Positions 1 through 8,801 of a DNA stretch of 64,000 bases are shown here, one piece after another. The DNA is from Microterricola gilva (GTDB taxonomy: Bacteria > Actinomycetota > Actinomycetes > Actinomycetales > Microbacteriaceae): assembly GCF_004217495.1 (NCBI RefSeq), contig NZ_SHLC01000001.1, positions 2,232,001 through 2,296,000 of the forward strand. The letters run 5' to 3'. The stretch's first letter is position 1. The number at the start of each line of letters is the position of its first letter. The notes below the pieces were generated by a model. That model was not told the origin of the DNA. It saw only the letters and a list, made by a program, of their open reading frames with translations, and searched no databases. The position numbers were made by a program, and so were the translations under genes.

Positions 1-608
1 ATCTGCGGAATGCGGGCGGCCGACATCCGTGCCTGGTTGTAGAAGATTCGCCCGAAGTGCTCGCGGTCGGGGAACACCTCGTCCTGCATGGGCAGGTAGG
101 CGCCGCCGGAGTCGACGAGCGCGATGCACGGGATCCGGTTCTCGAGTGCGATCTCCTGGGCCCTCAGGTGCTTCTTCACCGTGAGCGGGAAGTAGGTGCC
201 TCCCTTGACGGTGGCGTCGTTGCAGATGACCATGACGTGCCGACCGTGCACCAGGCCGATGCCGGCGATGACACCGGCGGCCGGCGCCTCCGATCCGTAG
301 AGTCCGTGCGCGGCGAGGGGCGCGATCTCGAGGAACGGGCTGCCGGGATCGAGCAGGCGGTCGACGCGATCGCGGGGCAACAGCTTGCCACGCCCCGTGT
401 GCCGGAGGCGCGACGACTCTGGACCGCCCATGGCCGCCGTCGCCAGCAGCTCATTGAGTTCGGCGACGAGGCCGCGCTGAGCGGAGTCGTTGGCGAGGAA
501 CGGTGCGGAGTCCGGGTCGATCGCGCTCCGCAGTGTTGTCGTTCCAGGGGTCGTTGTACCGGGGGTGGTTGTGCCCGCTCGGGCCCCACCGGTGTCCAGA
601 GCGCTCAT
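1..608 (-). CDS. mccB: Methylcrotonyl-CoA carboxylase-type carboxyltransferase (beta) subunit, 5' part only
   Basis: This is the biotin-dependent carboxyltransferase subunit that carboxylates 3-methylcrotonyl-CoA in leucine breakdown. About 202 residues are present before the window edge; family members run to about 530. Seen: a stretch around residues 130-185 reading [18 protein letters not shown], then a serine-glycine-glycine turn in [20 protein letters not shown], which is characteristic of the MCC-beta branch rather than propionyl-CoA carboxylase. The ATG at 606-608 is preceded by GGGGAGG with five bases of spacing. It follows bkdC on the same strand after 73 bp, so it probably belongs to the same branched-chain amino acid operon. 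The N-terminal 25 residues are a low-complexity linker with a repeated TTTPG unit. Substrate assignment within the acyl-CoA carboxylases is by recalled similarity. Confidence 0.85.
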   Translation of the reverse strand, partial: MSALDTGGARAGTTTPGTTTPGTTTLRSAIDPDSAPFLANDSAQRGLVAELNELLATAAMGGPESSRLRHTGRGKLLPRDRVDRLLDPGSPFLEIAPLAAHGLYGSEAPAAGVIAGIGLVHGRHVMVICNDATVKGGTYFPLTVKKHLRAQEIALENRIPCIALVDSGGAYLPMQDEVFPDREHFGRIFYNQARMSAARIPQ

Positions 609-681
609 CGAGGCCTCCCCGCTGCTTCGCGGCCGGACGTCACCCCGGCGGAACGTGATCCCACCCTAGTCAGCCGACGGC

Positions 682-2148
682 TCACAGCATGCTCAGAACA
701 CGGCCGGGATTGTTCAGGATCATTCCGACATCACGCAGGAAGCGGGCCCCCTGCTCGCCGTCGACGACCCGGTGGTCGAAGCTGAGGCTGAGCGTCAGCA
801 CGTCACGGAGGGCGATCTCGCCCTGCCACTCGCGCGGCTCCCGGCGCAGCGCGCCGATGGCGAGGATCCCGGCCTCCCCAGGATTCAGGATCGGCGTTCC
901 GGCGTCCACACCGAAGACACCGATGTTGCTGATGCTGAACGTGCCGCCGCGGAGGGCCTGCGGAGTCGTGGTGCCAGCCCTGGCCGCCTCGCTCAGCCCG
1001 GCGATCGCGTCGGCGAGTTCGGCGAGACCCATCGCCTGGGCGTCGGAGATCACCGGGACGATCAGGCCGCGCGGGGTCGCAGCGGCGATGCCGAGGTGCA
1101 CGGAGCGGTACTGCACGATCTGCTGTGCTGCCTCATCCCAGTGCGAGTTCAGCTCGGGCGTGCGCCGGGCGGCCAGGCACACGGCCTGCGCGACGAGCGC
1201 GAGGATGCCGATCTTGGGGCCGCCCGCGCTGCGCTCCGCCCGCAGCTCGGCGAGGAGCTCGACGCTCCGCCCGACGTCGACGGTGAGAAAGCAGCTCACG
1301 TGCGGTGCGGTGAATGCGCTCTGCACCATCGCCGCCGCCGTGTGCTTGCGCACACCGTGAATGGGGATGCGGGTCTCGCCGTGCTCGTCGGGGCCTGGAG
1401 CGCTCGCGCGCGCCGTCGCCTGCGTCGCGGCGACGGGTGCAGCGGTGGGTGCAGCGGTTGCCGGGGATGCCTGCGTCGCGGATGTCGCGACGCCCCCACC
1501 GAAGCGCTCGGCGAATGCGGCCTCCACGTCGTCGCGCGTCACGGTTCCGCCGGTGCCGCTGCCCTGGAGCTGTTCGAGGTCGATGCCGAGATCGTGGGCC
1601 AGCTTGCGCACTGGCGGTGTCGAGCGCGCCCGCTCCGCCATGCCGCCCGTCGTCGTGCCAACGGGCCCGGTCTGGCCGGTCGCCCCCGGCACGATCCCGC
1701 CTGCGGCGTCCTCACCGGCATTCTGGGCGAGCACGATCGGGATCGCCTGCGTCTCCAGACGGCGGCGGGCCCGTCGCGCCGGGCCATCGCCGGACTCCGG
1801 CGGGGCCCCGTAGCCGACGAGGTTCGGTGCCTGCGGTTCCGCGGGGGCCTGCGCGATCGGTGCCGTCGGCGCATCGCCGTTGGCAGTCACGTTGCCTGCG
1901 GCATCCGGCACCTCGAAGTCGATCAGCGGCTCGCCGACGTTCACGGTGACGCCCGGCTCCGCGTAGATGCGCGTGATGATGCCGGCGTAGGGGGCGGGCA
2001 GTTCGACGATGGCCTTGGCGGTCTCCACCTCGGCGATGATCTGGTTGAGCGTGACCGTGTCGCCGACGGCCACGCGCCAGTTGACGACCTCCGATTCGGT
2101 CAGACCCTCTCCGAGGTCGGGCAGCAGGAATGCGCGGATCTCGGTCAT
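682..2148 (-). CDS. bkdC: Branched-chain 2-oxo acid dehydrogenase E2 (dihydrolipoamide acyltransferase)
   Basis: E2 core of a 2-oxo acid dehydrogenase complex, 488 aa. It carries the lipoyl arm and transfers the acyl group to CoA. Seen: an N-terminal lipoyl domain (residues 1-80) with the lipoylated lysine in VETAKAIVELP, an Ala/Pro/Thr-rich hinge, a peripheral subunit-binding domain near residues 175-215 (TPPVRKLAHDLGIDL), a second linker, and the catalytic domain ending with the active-site histidine in SFDHRVVDGEQ. The start overlaps the stop of the E1-beta gene by 4 bp, so translation is probably coupled. The alternative is a pyruvate dehydrogenase E2. The separate E1 alpha and beta genes, the Lrp neighbour and the following mccB favour the branched-chain complex. 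Confidence 0.9.
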   Translation of the reverse strand: MTEIRAFLLPDLGEGLTESEVVNWRVAVGDTVTLNQIIAEVETAKAIVELPAPYAGIITRIYAEPGVTVNVGEPLIDFEVPDAAGNVTANGDAPTAPIAQAPAEPQAPNLVGYGAPPESGDGPARRARRRLETQAIPIVLAQNAGEDAAGGIVPGATGQTGPVGTTTGGMAERARSTPPVRKLAHDLGIDLEQLQGSGTGGTVTRDDVEAAFAERFGGGVATSATQASPATAAPTAAPVAATQATARASAPGPDEHGETRIPIHGVRKHTAAAMVQSAFTAPHVSCFLTVDVGRSVELLAELRAERSAGGPKIGILALVAQAVCLAARRTPELNSHWDEAAQQIVQYRSVHLGIAAATPRGLIVPVISDAQAMGLAELADAIAGLSEAARAGTTTPQALRGGTFSISNIGVFGVDAGTPILNPGEAGILAIGALRREPREWQGEIALRDVLTLSLSFDHRVVDGEQGARFLRDVGMILNNPGRVLSML

Positions 2149-3170
2149 CGCGTCACCTCAGAACCGAGCACGGCGGTCTCGGAGCCGAAGCGGCCGAGCG
2201 CGCGGTCGACGCCGTCCATGATCCGGTCGAGGTCAGGCAGATAGTGTCGTTCGAGCTTCGCCGGCGGGTAGGGAACCCCGAAGCCGGTCACCCGCACGGG
2301 GGCGTGCTCCAGGTACTCGAAGCAGCGCTCGGTGATGCTCGCTGCGACCTCCGCGCCGAGCCCGCCCGCGCCGGAGGCCTCGTGGGTGATCACGAGCCTG
2401 CCCGTCTTCTGCACGGATGCCGCGAGCGTCTCGAGGTCGAGCGGGGCGAGCGAACGCAGATCGACGACCTCGATCGACACGCCCTCGGCCAGTGCGGCCG
2501 TTGCGGCGTCCCTGGCCGTGGCCACGAGCGGCCCGTAGGCGACGAGCGTGACGTCGGTGCCCGGCACGACGACGTGGGCGCCACCCATCGGCGCGGCATC
2601 CGCGAGCGGGCGGTCGATGTCGACCTCGCCCTTCACGTGGTACCGCCGTTTGGGTTCGAAGAAGAGCACGGGGTCGGAGCAGGCGATGGCCTGCTGGATC
2701 ATCGTGAACGCGTCCTGCGGCGTCGACGGGCTGATGACGCGGAGGCCCGGAGTGTGCGCGAAGTAGGCCTCAGGCGATTCGGAGTGGTGTTCGGCCGAGC
2801 CGATGCCGCCGCCGAACGGCACGCGGATCGTGATCGGCAGCGTCACCGCGCCCTCCGTGCGGGCGTGCATCCGCGAGACCTGGCTCACGATCTGGTCGAA
2901 GGCGGGGTAGATGAAGCCGTCGAACTGGATCTCGACGACCGGGCGGTACCCCCGGAACGCGAGGCCGACGGCGGTGCCGAGGATGCCGGCCTCCGCCAGC
3001 GGGGTGTCGACGACGCGGCGCGGGCCGAACTCCGCCTGCAGCTTGTCGGTGATCCGGTAGACGCCACCGAGCGCACCGATGTCCTCGCCCATCAGCATGA
3101 CCTTCTCATCGCCGGCGAGTGCTGCACGCAGTCCGGCGTTGATCGCGCCACCGAGTGTCATCACGGTCAT
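2145..3170 (-). CDS. bkdB: Branched-chain 2-oxo acid dehydrogenase E1 component, beta subunit
   Basis: Beta subunit (341 aa) of the thiamine diphosphate-dependent E1 that decarboxylates branched-chain 2-oxo acids. Seen: MTLGGAINAGL at the start, the conserved MGEDIGALGGVYRIT, GIGSAEHHSESPEAYFAHTPG with the family histidines, and the C-terminal transketolase-like region LVITHEASGAGGLG. I chose the ATG at 3168-3170 because AATGGAGGTG lies just upstream and it gives an ATGA overlap with the E1-alpha stop. A longer frame to 3482 would run deep into E1-alpha and has no support. It overlaps bkdA and bkdC by 4 bp each, a tight coupled trio. Family and complex membership are firm; substrate preference is inferred from context. 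Confidence 0.92.
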   Translation of the reverse strand: MTVMTLGGAINAGLRAALAGDEKVMLMGEDIGALGGVYRITDKLQAEFGPRRVVDTPLAEAGILGTAVGLAFRGYRPVVEIQFDGFIYPAFDQIVSQVSRMHARTEGAVTLPITIRVPFGGGIGSAEHHSESPEAYFAHTPGLRVISPSTPQDAFTMIQQAIACSDPVLFFEPKRRYHVKGEVDIDRPLADAAPMGGAHVVVPGTDVTLVAYGPLVATARDAATAALAEGVSIEVVDLRSLAPLDLETLAASVQKTGRLVITHEASGAGGLGAEVAASITERCFEYLEHAPVRVTGFGVPYPPAKLERHYLPDLDRIMDGVDRALGRFGSETAVLGSEVTR

Positions 3171-4456
3171 CGTGCACCTCCATTGTCCGCGCTCGTGGAT
3201 TCTGCGTCGTCTGCTGCCTGGACAGCTCCCTCTGGCGGTTCGAACTGCTCCAGGTAGACCCGGTACTGCTCGCGTTCCCGCTCCAGCGCGGTGTGCGGCT
3301 CGGCGTAGACGTGGTCGAAGACGCTGAGCGGGGCTGGATCCTTCAGCGCGATCGTGACGGCACGCAGCTCGGCGGCTGCGGTGTCTGCGGCATCCGCCAC
3401 CTGCTGCTCGAACTCCGGGGTGAACGCGCCCATGCCGCGCAACAGCGCCTCGACGCGGCGGATCGGGTCGCGGCCGGCCCACAGCTCCAGCTCGGCCGGG
3501 TCACGGTAGCGGGTGGGGTCGTCGGCCGTCGTGTGCGGCCCCATCCGGTAGGTCACGGCCTCGATGAAGGTCGGGCCGCCGCCGTTCCTGGCGCGATCGA
3601 GGGCACTGCGCATCGCGGCGAACACCGCGAGCACGTCGTTGCCGTCGACGCGCATGCTCGGGATCCCGAAGCCGGGCGCCCTGTCGGAGATGGCGCGGTG
3701 CGCCTGCAGACCGACGGGCTCAGAAATCGCCCAGTGGTTGTTCTGGCAGAAGAAGATCACCGGGGCCTGGAAGCTCGCGGCGAACACCATCGCCTCGTTC
3801 ACATCGCCCTCGCTCGTGGCCCCGTCGCCGAAGTAGGCGACGGCCACGGCATCGGCGCCGTCGTTCTGAATGCCGAGCGCGTAGCCCGTCGCGTGCAGCG
3901 ACTGCGCACCGATGATCACCTGCATCGGGGCCATGTTCACGGTGAACGGGTCCCATCCGGATGCCGAGATCCCCCGCCACGCGCGGGTGAGCCCCTCCGG
4001 GCGTGCACCGCGCACCCAGGCGACGGCCATCTCGCGGTAGCTGGAGAAGACGAAGTCGTCCGCCCGCAGTGCCCGTGCTGAGCCGATCTGTGCCGCCTCC
4101 TGGCCGAGCAGCGGCGGCCACAGGCCGAGCTGACCCTGGCGCTGCAGTGCGATGCCCTCTGCATCGAGTCGGCGCACGACCACCATGTCGCGATACAGCC
4201 CGCCGATGGCCTCTGCGTCGAGTTCGCTCGCCCACGGCTCGAGCTCCGCGTTCGGGACGCGCTCGCCCGCGGCGTTGAGAAGTCGGGCGGCCGTCTCATC
4301 ATCGGCGATCGCCGGGGCCGTGTCGGCGCGGGTGGCCGCGTCCTGTTCTGGCGAGCTCGCGGCCGGGGAACCCGGTTCGGTCGAGCCCGACTCTGGGTTC
4401 TGGTCCGCCATCGTCTGGCCTGGCATCGGGGTCGGTATCTGCGTCTTGATCATCAC
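3167..4456 (-). CDS. bkdA: Branched-chain 2-oxo acid dehydrogenase E1 component, alpha subunit
   Basis: Alpha subunit (429 aa) of the thiamine diphosphate-dependent E1. Seen: the TPP/magnesium motif beginning GDGATSEGDVNEA and ending FFCQNNHWAIS (roughly residues 205-240), SSYREMAVAWVRGA, and a C-terminal YRMGPHTTADDPTRYRD. The first 60 residues are an acidic, Pro/Ser/Thr-rich extension with several possible starts (4456, 4453, and internal ATGs at about 4427 and 4411). The true N-terminus may therefore be shorter; family members have no fixed length here. It is the first gene of the bkdA-bkdB-bkdC(-mccB) operon and diverges from an Lrp-family regulator gene across a 182 bp gap that holds a palindrome. 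Confidence 0.9.
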   Translation of the reverse strand: MMIKTQIPTPMPGQTMADQNPESGSTEPGSPAASSPEQDAATRADTAPAIADDETAARLLNAAGERVPNAELEPWASELDAEAIGGLYRDMVVVRRLDAEGIALQRQGQLGLWPPLLGQEAAQIGSARALRADDFVFSSYREMAVAWVRGARPEGLTRAWRGISASGWDPFTVNMAPMQVIIGAQSLHATGYALGIQNDGADAVAVAYFGDGATSEGDVNEAMVFAASFQAPVIFFCQNNHWAISEPVGLQAHRAISDRAPGFGIPSMRVDGNDVLAVFAAMRSALDRARNGGGPTFIEAVTYRMGPHTTADDPTRYRDPAELELWAGRDPIRRVEALLRGMGAFTPEFEQQVADAADTAAAELRAVTIALKDPAPLSVFDHVYAEPHTALEREREQYRVYLEQFEPPEGAVQAADDAESTSADNGGAR

Positions 4457-4542
4457 GCGAACTCCGTTCGGTCACGGCGACAGTCGATCGCGCTTGTGGC
4501 GCCCTCGACCCGGCATCCGGCCACGCTGCCGGTGCTACTGCG

Positions 4543-4571
4543 AGGCTACGCCGCCTGCACATCAAGCACAA
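4543..4571 (-). promoter_or_regulatory. Possible promoter of the bkd operon
   Basis: Read leftward, TTGTGC (4566-4571) and TAGCCT (4543-4548) are separated by 17 bases, a reasonable sigma-70-type pair located 87 bp upstream of bkdA. It is a sequence match only. Confidence 0.35.
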
Positions 4572-4588
4572 TCACCGCGGAATCCCTT

Positions 4589-4601
4589 GAGCATGTTGCT
4601 C
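4589..4601. promoter_or_regulatory. Palindrome in the bkd/Lrp divergent region, candidate Lrp operator
   Basis: GAGCATGTTGCTC is a perfect 5-bp inverted repeat around a 3-bp centre. It sits just upstream of a TATACA hexamer (4602-4607) that could be the -10 box of the rightward regulator gene, and 18 bp from the possible leftward -35 of bkdA. Lrp/AsnC proteins bind short imperfect palindromes in such divergent promoters. Binding here is inferred. Confidence 0.45.
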
Positions 4602-4638
4602 TATACAGCGGCATCAGCCGGTGCTACTTTTGCGCACT

Positions 4639-5118
4639 ATGCACACTCTTGACGCAAGCGATGTCGAGCTCCTCCTGGCGCTCTCGGCCGAACCGCGATC
4701 GACGACCGTCGCGCTGGCCGAGCAGCTCGGGCTCAGCCGCAACACCGTGCAGGCCCGGATGACGAAACTCGAGTCGGCCGGACTCTTCGATTCCTTCGAA
4801 CGCCGGCTGAACACCGCGGCTCTCGGCTACCCGCTGACGGCCTTCATCGAGGTGCACGTGAAGCAGAAACGGGTCTCGGCGATCGTGCGGGAACTGGCCG
4901 CCGTCCCCGAGGTCGTGCAGGCGCACGGCCTGAGCGGCCGCAGTGACCTGCTCGTCCGCGTCGTCTGCCTCGACGCGGAGGACCTGTTCCGCATCGACGC
5001 GCTGATCCTGGCCTGCCGCGGGGTCAAGCGCACCCAGACGTCACTCTCGATGGGTGAGCTGATCCCGTTCCGCTTGGAACCGCTGCTGCGGCGCCGCCTC
5101 GGGAAGGCGGCGCCGTAG
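4639..5118 (+). CDS. Lrp/AsnC family transcriptional regulator, probable regulator of bkd
   Basis: A 159-residue feast/famine regulator. Seen: an N-terminal winged helix-turn-helix (residues 5-60; helix LSRNTVQARMTKLESAGLF) and a C-terminal ligand-binding RAM/AsnC domain (VVQAHGLSGRSDLLVRVVC). I prefer the ATG at 4639; a GTG at 4621 would add six residues. It is divergent from bkdA, the usual arrangement of BkdR-type regulators that respond to branched-chain amino or oxo acids. Control of bkd is inferred from position and from the palindrome in between. A weak hairpin (5106-5125) surrounds its stop codon. Confidence 0.9.
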   Translation: MHTLDASDVELLLALSAEPRSTTVALAEQLGLSRNTVQARMTKLESAGLFDSFERRLNTAALGYPLTAFIEVHVKQKRVSAIVRELAAVPEVVQAHGLSGRSDLLVRVVCLDAEDLFRIDALILACRGVKRTQTSLSMGELIPFRLEPLLRRRLGKAAP

Positions 5119-5146
5119 CGCCGCCAAGCCCTGGACGGTCGCGGCC

Positions 5147-6028
5147 TCAGCGGCGGAGCACCCCGTCGTTGGCGAGTGCCCGGGTGTAACCCAGCGCGTT
5201 CCCCAGTGCGTTCGGGTGGAAGTTCGCCACCGCGAGCAGATTGGCCTGGTCGAAGGCGATGTACGGCAGCCGGGCGCCGATGCCGTGGCCGGCGAACTCC
5301 TGTGTCACATCGACGTGGATGATGCGCGTGTTGCCCGTCGCCGCGACTGCACCCTGGATCACGGCGTTCAGCGCGTCCGTCGCCGTGTTGACGAGGTCGC
5401 CAAGGGGTGCGACGCCCGGGTTGAACAGCCTCGGGTAGTTCAGCACGACGACGCGCGCTTCCGGAAGGGTCGCGGCGATCGTCGCGTACAGCCCGGCGAG
5501 CTGGGGGCCGAGCGCCTGCAGCTTCGCGGTGCTGGCGGCGATCGCGTCGGCGCAGAGCTGCGACGCCGGATCCGGAGCACAGGCGGCGAGCACGTCATTC
5601 GAGCCGGCGTCGATCGCGCCGACCGTGAGGGTGACGAACGTCGTGGACGCGCTCACGCCGACGAGCTGAGCGCCGACAGCGGCGACCGTCGCCCCGGAGC
5701 AGGCCTTGTTCTCGATCAGCCGGAGTCGACTGAACGCGGCTGCGATGCTCGGGTAGCTCGCATACTTGCTCTGCATGCACGCCCCGGCCTTGTACGGCGG
5801 TGCGCCCTGACCGGCGGTGAACGAATCGCCGAGCGCCACATAGTTCGCTGAGGCCGGAGGCGACCATCCCGAACTCGGAACGGCCGTCGCGACCGTGCCC
5901 TGAAGCAGTGCGCCCTGCAGCGCGCTGGCTGGAGCCGCGGCAACACCCGCGACCAATCCGATGGTGATCAGAGAGAGGGCGCCGAGGCGCGACAGGAACC
6001 GCACACGGAACTGAGGATTAGTCAACAT
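5147..6028 (-). CDS. Secreted SGNH/GDSL-family hydrolase (lipase/esterase-like)
   Basis: A 293-residue exported hydrolase of the SGNH fold. Seen: an N-terminal signal peptide (RVRFLSRLGALSLI then a hydrophobic run to APASA), block I YVALGDSFTAGQGAPPY with the nucleophile serine, the block III region TVGAIDAGSNDVLAAC with the SGNH asparagine, and a C-terminal NFHPNALGNALGY that supplies the Asp/His region (here asparagine precedes the histidine, as in the actinobacterial secreted branch). Four cysteines probably form disulphides. I chose the ATG at 6028 rather than one at 6064 because the shorter form begins with a proper signal peptide. The substrate cannot be told; this branch includes esterases and lipases. 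It follows pnp on the same strand behind a terminator, so it is probably separately transcribed. Confidence 0.85.
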   Translation of the reverse strand: MLTNPQFRVRFLSRLGALSLITIGLVAGVAAAPASALQGALLQGTVATAVPSSGWSPPASANYVALGDSFTAGQGAPPYKAGACMQSKYASYPSIAAAFSRLRLIENKACSGATVAAVGAQLVGVSASTTFVTLTVGAIDAGSNDVLAACAPDPASQLCADAIAASTAKLQALGPQLAGLYATIAATLPEARVVVLNYPRLFNPGVAPLGDLVNTATDALNAVIQGAVAATGNTRIIHVDVTQEFAGHGIGARLPYIAFDQANLLAVANFHPNALGNALGYTRALANDGVLRR

Positions 6029-6110
6029 GGGCGCACAGTACTCCGCGCGCCGAAGGCACGGCAAGCGGTTTGCCCCTCAATTGGGGGACACTCGGTCGCG
6101 GCTGGAATGA

Positions 6111-6145
6111 CGGATGCCCGCCTCCTCGAGGGAGACGGGCATCCG
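6111..6145 (-). terminator. Rho-independent-type terminator of pnp
   Basis: A 10-bp perfect stem CGGATGCCCG/CGGGCATCCG (6111-6120 and 6136-6145), extended by an inner CTCC/GGAG stem. It lies 25 bp past the pnp stop. There is no clear T-tract, as is usual in this GC-rich group. Confidence 0.65.
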
Positions 6146-6169
6146 CGGTGTTGCGTGAAGCAGGGCTGA

Positions 6170-8470
6170 CTACTCGGCAGCGCCTTCGGCCGGAGCCTCG
6201 GCGTGCGCGGCCTCGTGGCCACGGCCTTCGCTGTCTGCGGCCTCCTCGACCACAACCGGGGCGAGCGAGAGCTTGCCGCGGTCATCGATCTTGGTGATCT
6301 CGACGAGGATCTTCTGGCCGACGCCGAGCACGTCTTCGACGTTCTCGACACGCTTGCCACCGGCGAGCTTGCGCACCTCGGAGATGTGCAGCAGGCCGTC
6401 CTTGCCCGGGAGCAGCGAGACGAACGCACCGAAGGTGGCGATCTTCACGACGGTTCCGAGGAACTGCTCGCCGACCTCAGGGTTGGTCGGGTTCGCGATG
6501 GCGTTGACCTGCGCGCGCGCAGCCTCAGCCGACGGGCCGTCGACGGCGCCGATGTAGACGGTGCCGTCCTCCTCGATGGAGATGTCTGCACCGGTCTCGT
6601 CCTGGATGGCGTTGATCGTCTTGCCCTTCGGGCCGATCAGCTCGCCAATCTTGTCGACGGGGATCTGGACCGAGATCACGCGAGGCGCGGTCGGTGCCAT
6701 CTCGTCGGGAACGTCGATGGCCGAGGTCATCACCGAGAGGATCGTGTTGCGGGCATCCTTCGCCTGCGTCAGAGCGGCAGCGAGCACCGAGGCGGGGATG
6801 CCGTCGAGCTTGGTGTCGAGCTGGATCGCGGTGACGAACTCGCTGGTACCGGCGACCTTGAAGTCCATGTCGCCGAGGGCGTCTTCGGCACCGAGGATGT
6901 CGGTGAGAGCCGCGTAGCGGGTCTGACCGTCGATGGTGTCGGAGATGAGGCCCATGGCGATACCGGCGACGGGGGCCTTGAGGGGCACACCGGCGTTCAG
7001 CAGCGACAGGGTCGAGGCGCAGACGGAGCCCATCGAGGTCGAGCCGTTGGAGCTGAGAGCCTCAGACACCTGGCGGATCGCGTAGGGGAACTCCTCGCGG
7101 GTCGGCAGAACCGGAACGAGGGCGCGCTCGGCGAGTGCGCCGTGCCCGATCTCGCGACGCTTCGGCGTTCCAACGCGGCCGGTCTCACCGGTCGAGTAGG
7201 GCGGGAAGTTGTAGTTGTGCATGTAGCGCTTCTTGGTGACCGGGCTCAGCGAGTCGATCGACTGCTCGAGCTTCAGCATGTTCAGCGTGGTGACACCCAG
7301 GATCTGGGTCTCTCCGCGCTGGAAGATCGCCGAACCGTGCACGCGCGGGATGACAGCAACCTCGGCGTCCAGCGGACGGATGTCTGCCAGGCCGCGGCCG
7401 TCGATGCGAACACCCTCGTTGAGCACACGGGTGCGCACTACGTGCTTGGTGACCGACTTGTAGGCGGCGCCGAGCTGGTTCAGGGCGGATGCGTCGAGCT
7501 CTCCGGCCTCAACCTTGGCGGCGATGGCCTCCTTGACGCGGCCCTTGAGCTCGTCGTCGGCGTTCTGACGCTCGACCTTGTCGGCGATCAGGTAGATGCC
7601 CTTGAGCTCCTCGAGGGCGAGGGCCGACACGGCCTCGTAGACCACGTCGGTGTAGGGCGGGAACAGCTTGAAGTCGGCGGTCGGCTTGGAGGCACGGGCC
7701 GCGACGGAGGCCTGAGCCTCGACGAGCTGCTTGATGAACGGCTTCGATGCCTCGATACCCTCGGCGATGACCTGCTCGTTCGGCTTGACGGCGCCGCCCT
7801 GGATGAGGTCCCAGGCGTTGTCGGTGGCCTCGGCCTCGATCATCATGATCGCGACGTCTTCCTTGCCATCGGCGTCGGTGACGACACGGCCGGCGACGAC
7901 CATGCTGAACACGGCGTCCTCCAGCTGCGAGTGCTTCGGGAAGGCGATCCACTGGCCTGCGCCGGCCTCGGTCGGAACGAGGGCGACGCGGACGCCACCG
8001 ATCGGGCCGGAGAACGGCAGACCGGCGATCTGGGTCGACATCGAGGCCGCGTTGATCGCGAGCACGTCGTACAGCTCGTCCGGCGCGATGGCCAGAACGG
8101 TGACGACAACCTGGATCTCGTTGCGGAGACCGTCGACGAACGACGGGCGCAGCGGCCGGTCGATCAGACGGCAGGTGAGGATCGCCTCGGTGGAGGGGCG
8201 GCCCTCGCGACGGAAGAAGGAGCCCGGGATGCGGCCCGCGGCGTACATACGCTCTTCGACGTCGATGGTGAGCGGGAAGAAGTCGAAGTTGTCCTTCGGC
8301 TGCTTGCTGACGGAGGTCGCCGAGAGAAGCATGGTCTCTTCGTCGATGTATGCGGCTGCAGAACCCTGAGCCTGCTGAGCGAGACGGCCGGTCTCGAAGC
8401 GGATGGTGCGCGTTCCGAACTTTCCGTTGTCAATAACGGTTTCGGCGAACGTGATTTCTGGACCTTCCAA
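6170..8470 (-). CDS. pnp: Polyribonucleotide nucleotidyltransferase (PNPase, guanosine pentaphosphate synthetase type)
   Basis: PNPase, 766 aa: phosphorolytic 3'-5' exoribonuclease of RNA turnover. In actinobacteria it is often annotated as having a side activity on guanosine pentaphosphate. Seen: first RNase PH domain with [20 protein letters not shown] and RRE, an alpha-helical linker, second RNase PH domain with [14 protein letters not shown] and [18 protein letters not shown], a KH domain ([17 protein letters not shown]) and an S1 domain ([18 protein letters not shown]), ending in a Glu/Ala-rich tail. The start is a TTG at 8468-8470 preceded by AAAGGAG nine bases upstream. It is separated from rpsO, its usual upstream neighbour, by about 7.5 kb of other genes. 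Confidence 0.97.
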   Translation of the reverse strand: MEGPEITFAETVIDNGKFGTRTIRFETGRLAQQAQGSAAAYIDEETMLLSATSVSKQPKDNFDFFPLTIDVEERMYAAGRIPGSFFRREGRPSTEAILTCRLIDRPLRPSFVDGLRNEIQVVVTVLAIAPDELYDVLAINAASMSTQIAGLPFSGPIGGVRVALVPTEAGAGQWIAFPKHSQLEDAVFSMVVAGRVVTDADGKEDVAIMMIEAEATDNAWDLIQGGAVKPNEQVIAEGIEASKPFIKQLVEAQASVAARASKPTADFKLFPPYTDVVYEAVSALALEELKGIYLIADKVERQNADDELKGRVKEAIAAKVEAGELDASALNQLGAAYKSVTKHVVRTRVLNEGVRIDGRGLADIRPLDAEVAVIPRVHGSAIFQRGETQILGVTTLNMLKLEQSIDSLSPVTKKRYMHNYNFPPYSTGETGRVGTPKRREIGHGALAERALVPVLPTREEFPYAIRQVSEALSSNGSTSMGSVCASTLSLLNAGVPLKAPVAGIAMGLISDTIDGQTRYAALTDILGAEDALGDMDFKVAGTSEFVTAIQLDTKLDGIPASVLAAALTQAKDARNTILSVMTSAIDVPDEMAPTAPRVISVQIPVDKIGELIGPKGKTINAIQDETGADISIEEDGTVYIGAVDGPSAEAARAQVNAIANPTNPEVGEQFLGTVVKIATFGAFVSLLPGKDGLLHISEVRKLAGGKRVENVEDVLGVGQKILVEITKIDDRGKLSLAPVVVEEAADSEGRGHEAAHAEAPAEGAAE

Positions 8471-8801
8471 GAGGTCTATCTCCTTTGTTTAGCCTCGCTC
8501 GCCCGTGTGGCGCGCGAGTAGAACATCGGAGCAGGGGAACAGACAGATTTCAGCGCGTCAGAATGTATCGATTGCGATTGACGTGCTTGCACTGGCCACC
8601 AGTAGAAATACGCCGTGCACGAGGCGCTGTTGAGATGCGCAGTGCTGTGCTCGGAATACCACCACAGGGGACCAGCATCCTGCCAGCCTGCTCCGTTGGT
8701 GCTCTATTCAGTTGAGAATGCCCTGCACCCTGGGGCACACGACATCCTCGCTCACTCTAGCAGAGCGGCCTCCGTCGGCCCCGGACGCCGCGGCGCAGGA
8801 T
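8471..8801. other. 331-bp gap upstream of pnp: leader and promoter region
   Basis: No convincing gene. On the minus strand the pnp Shine-Dalgarno AAAGGAG lies next to the TTG start. Further up, TAGAGT (8754-8759, in a TGCTAGAGT context) resembles a -10 box but lacks a good -35. If used, it would give pnp an untranslated leader of about 280 nt. Frames of 60-80 codons occur on both strands, but they have neither ribosome sites nor recognisable products. Confidence 0.4.

Noticed and set aside
6203-8521. A 772-codon open frame antisense to pnp
   Set aside because: It mirrors codon bias of pnp on the other strand, has no recognisable domain, and its residues are dominated by Arg, Gly, Asp and Val as expected for the antisense of a GC-rich gene.
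8550-8738. 62-codon frame on the minus strand upstream of pnp
   Set aside because: No ribosome site, no hydrophobic or domain pattern, and its position fits a leader or promoter region.
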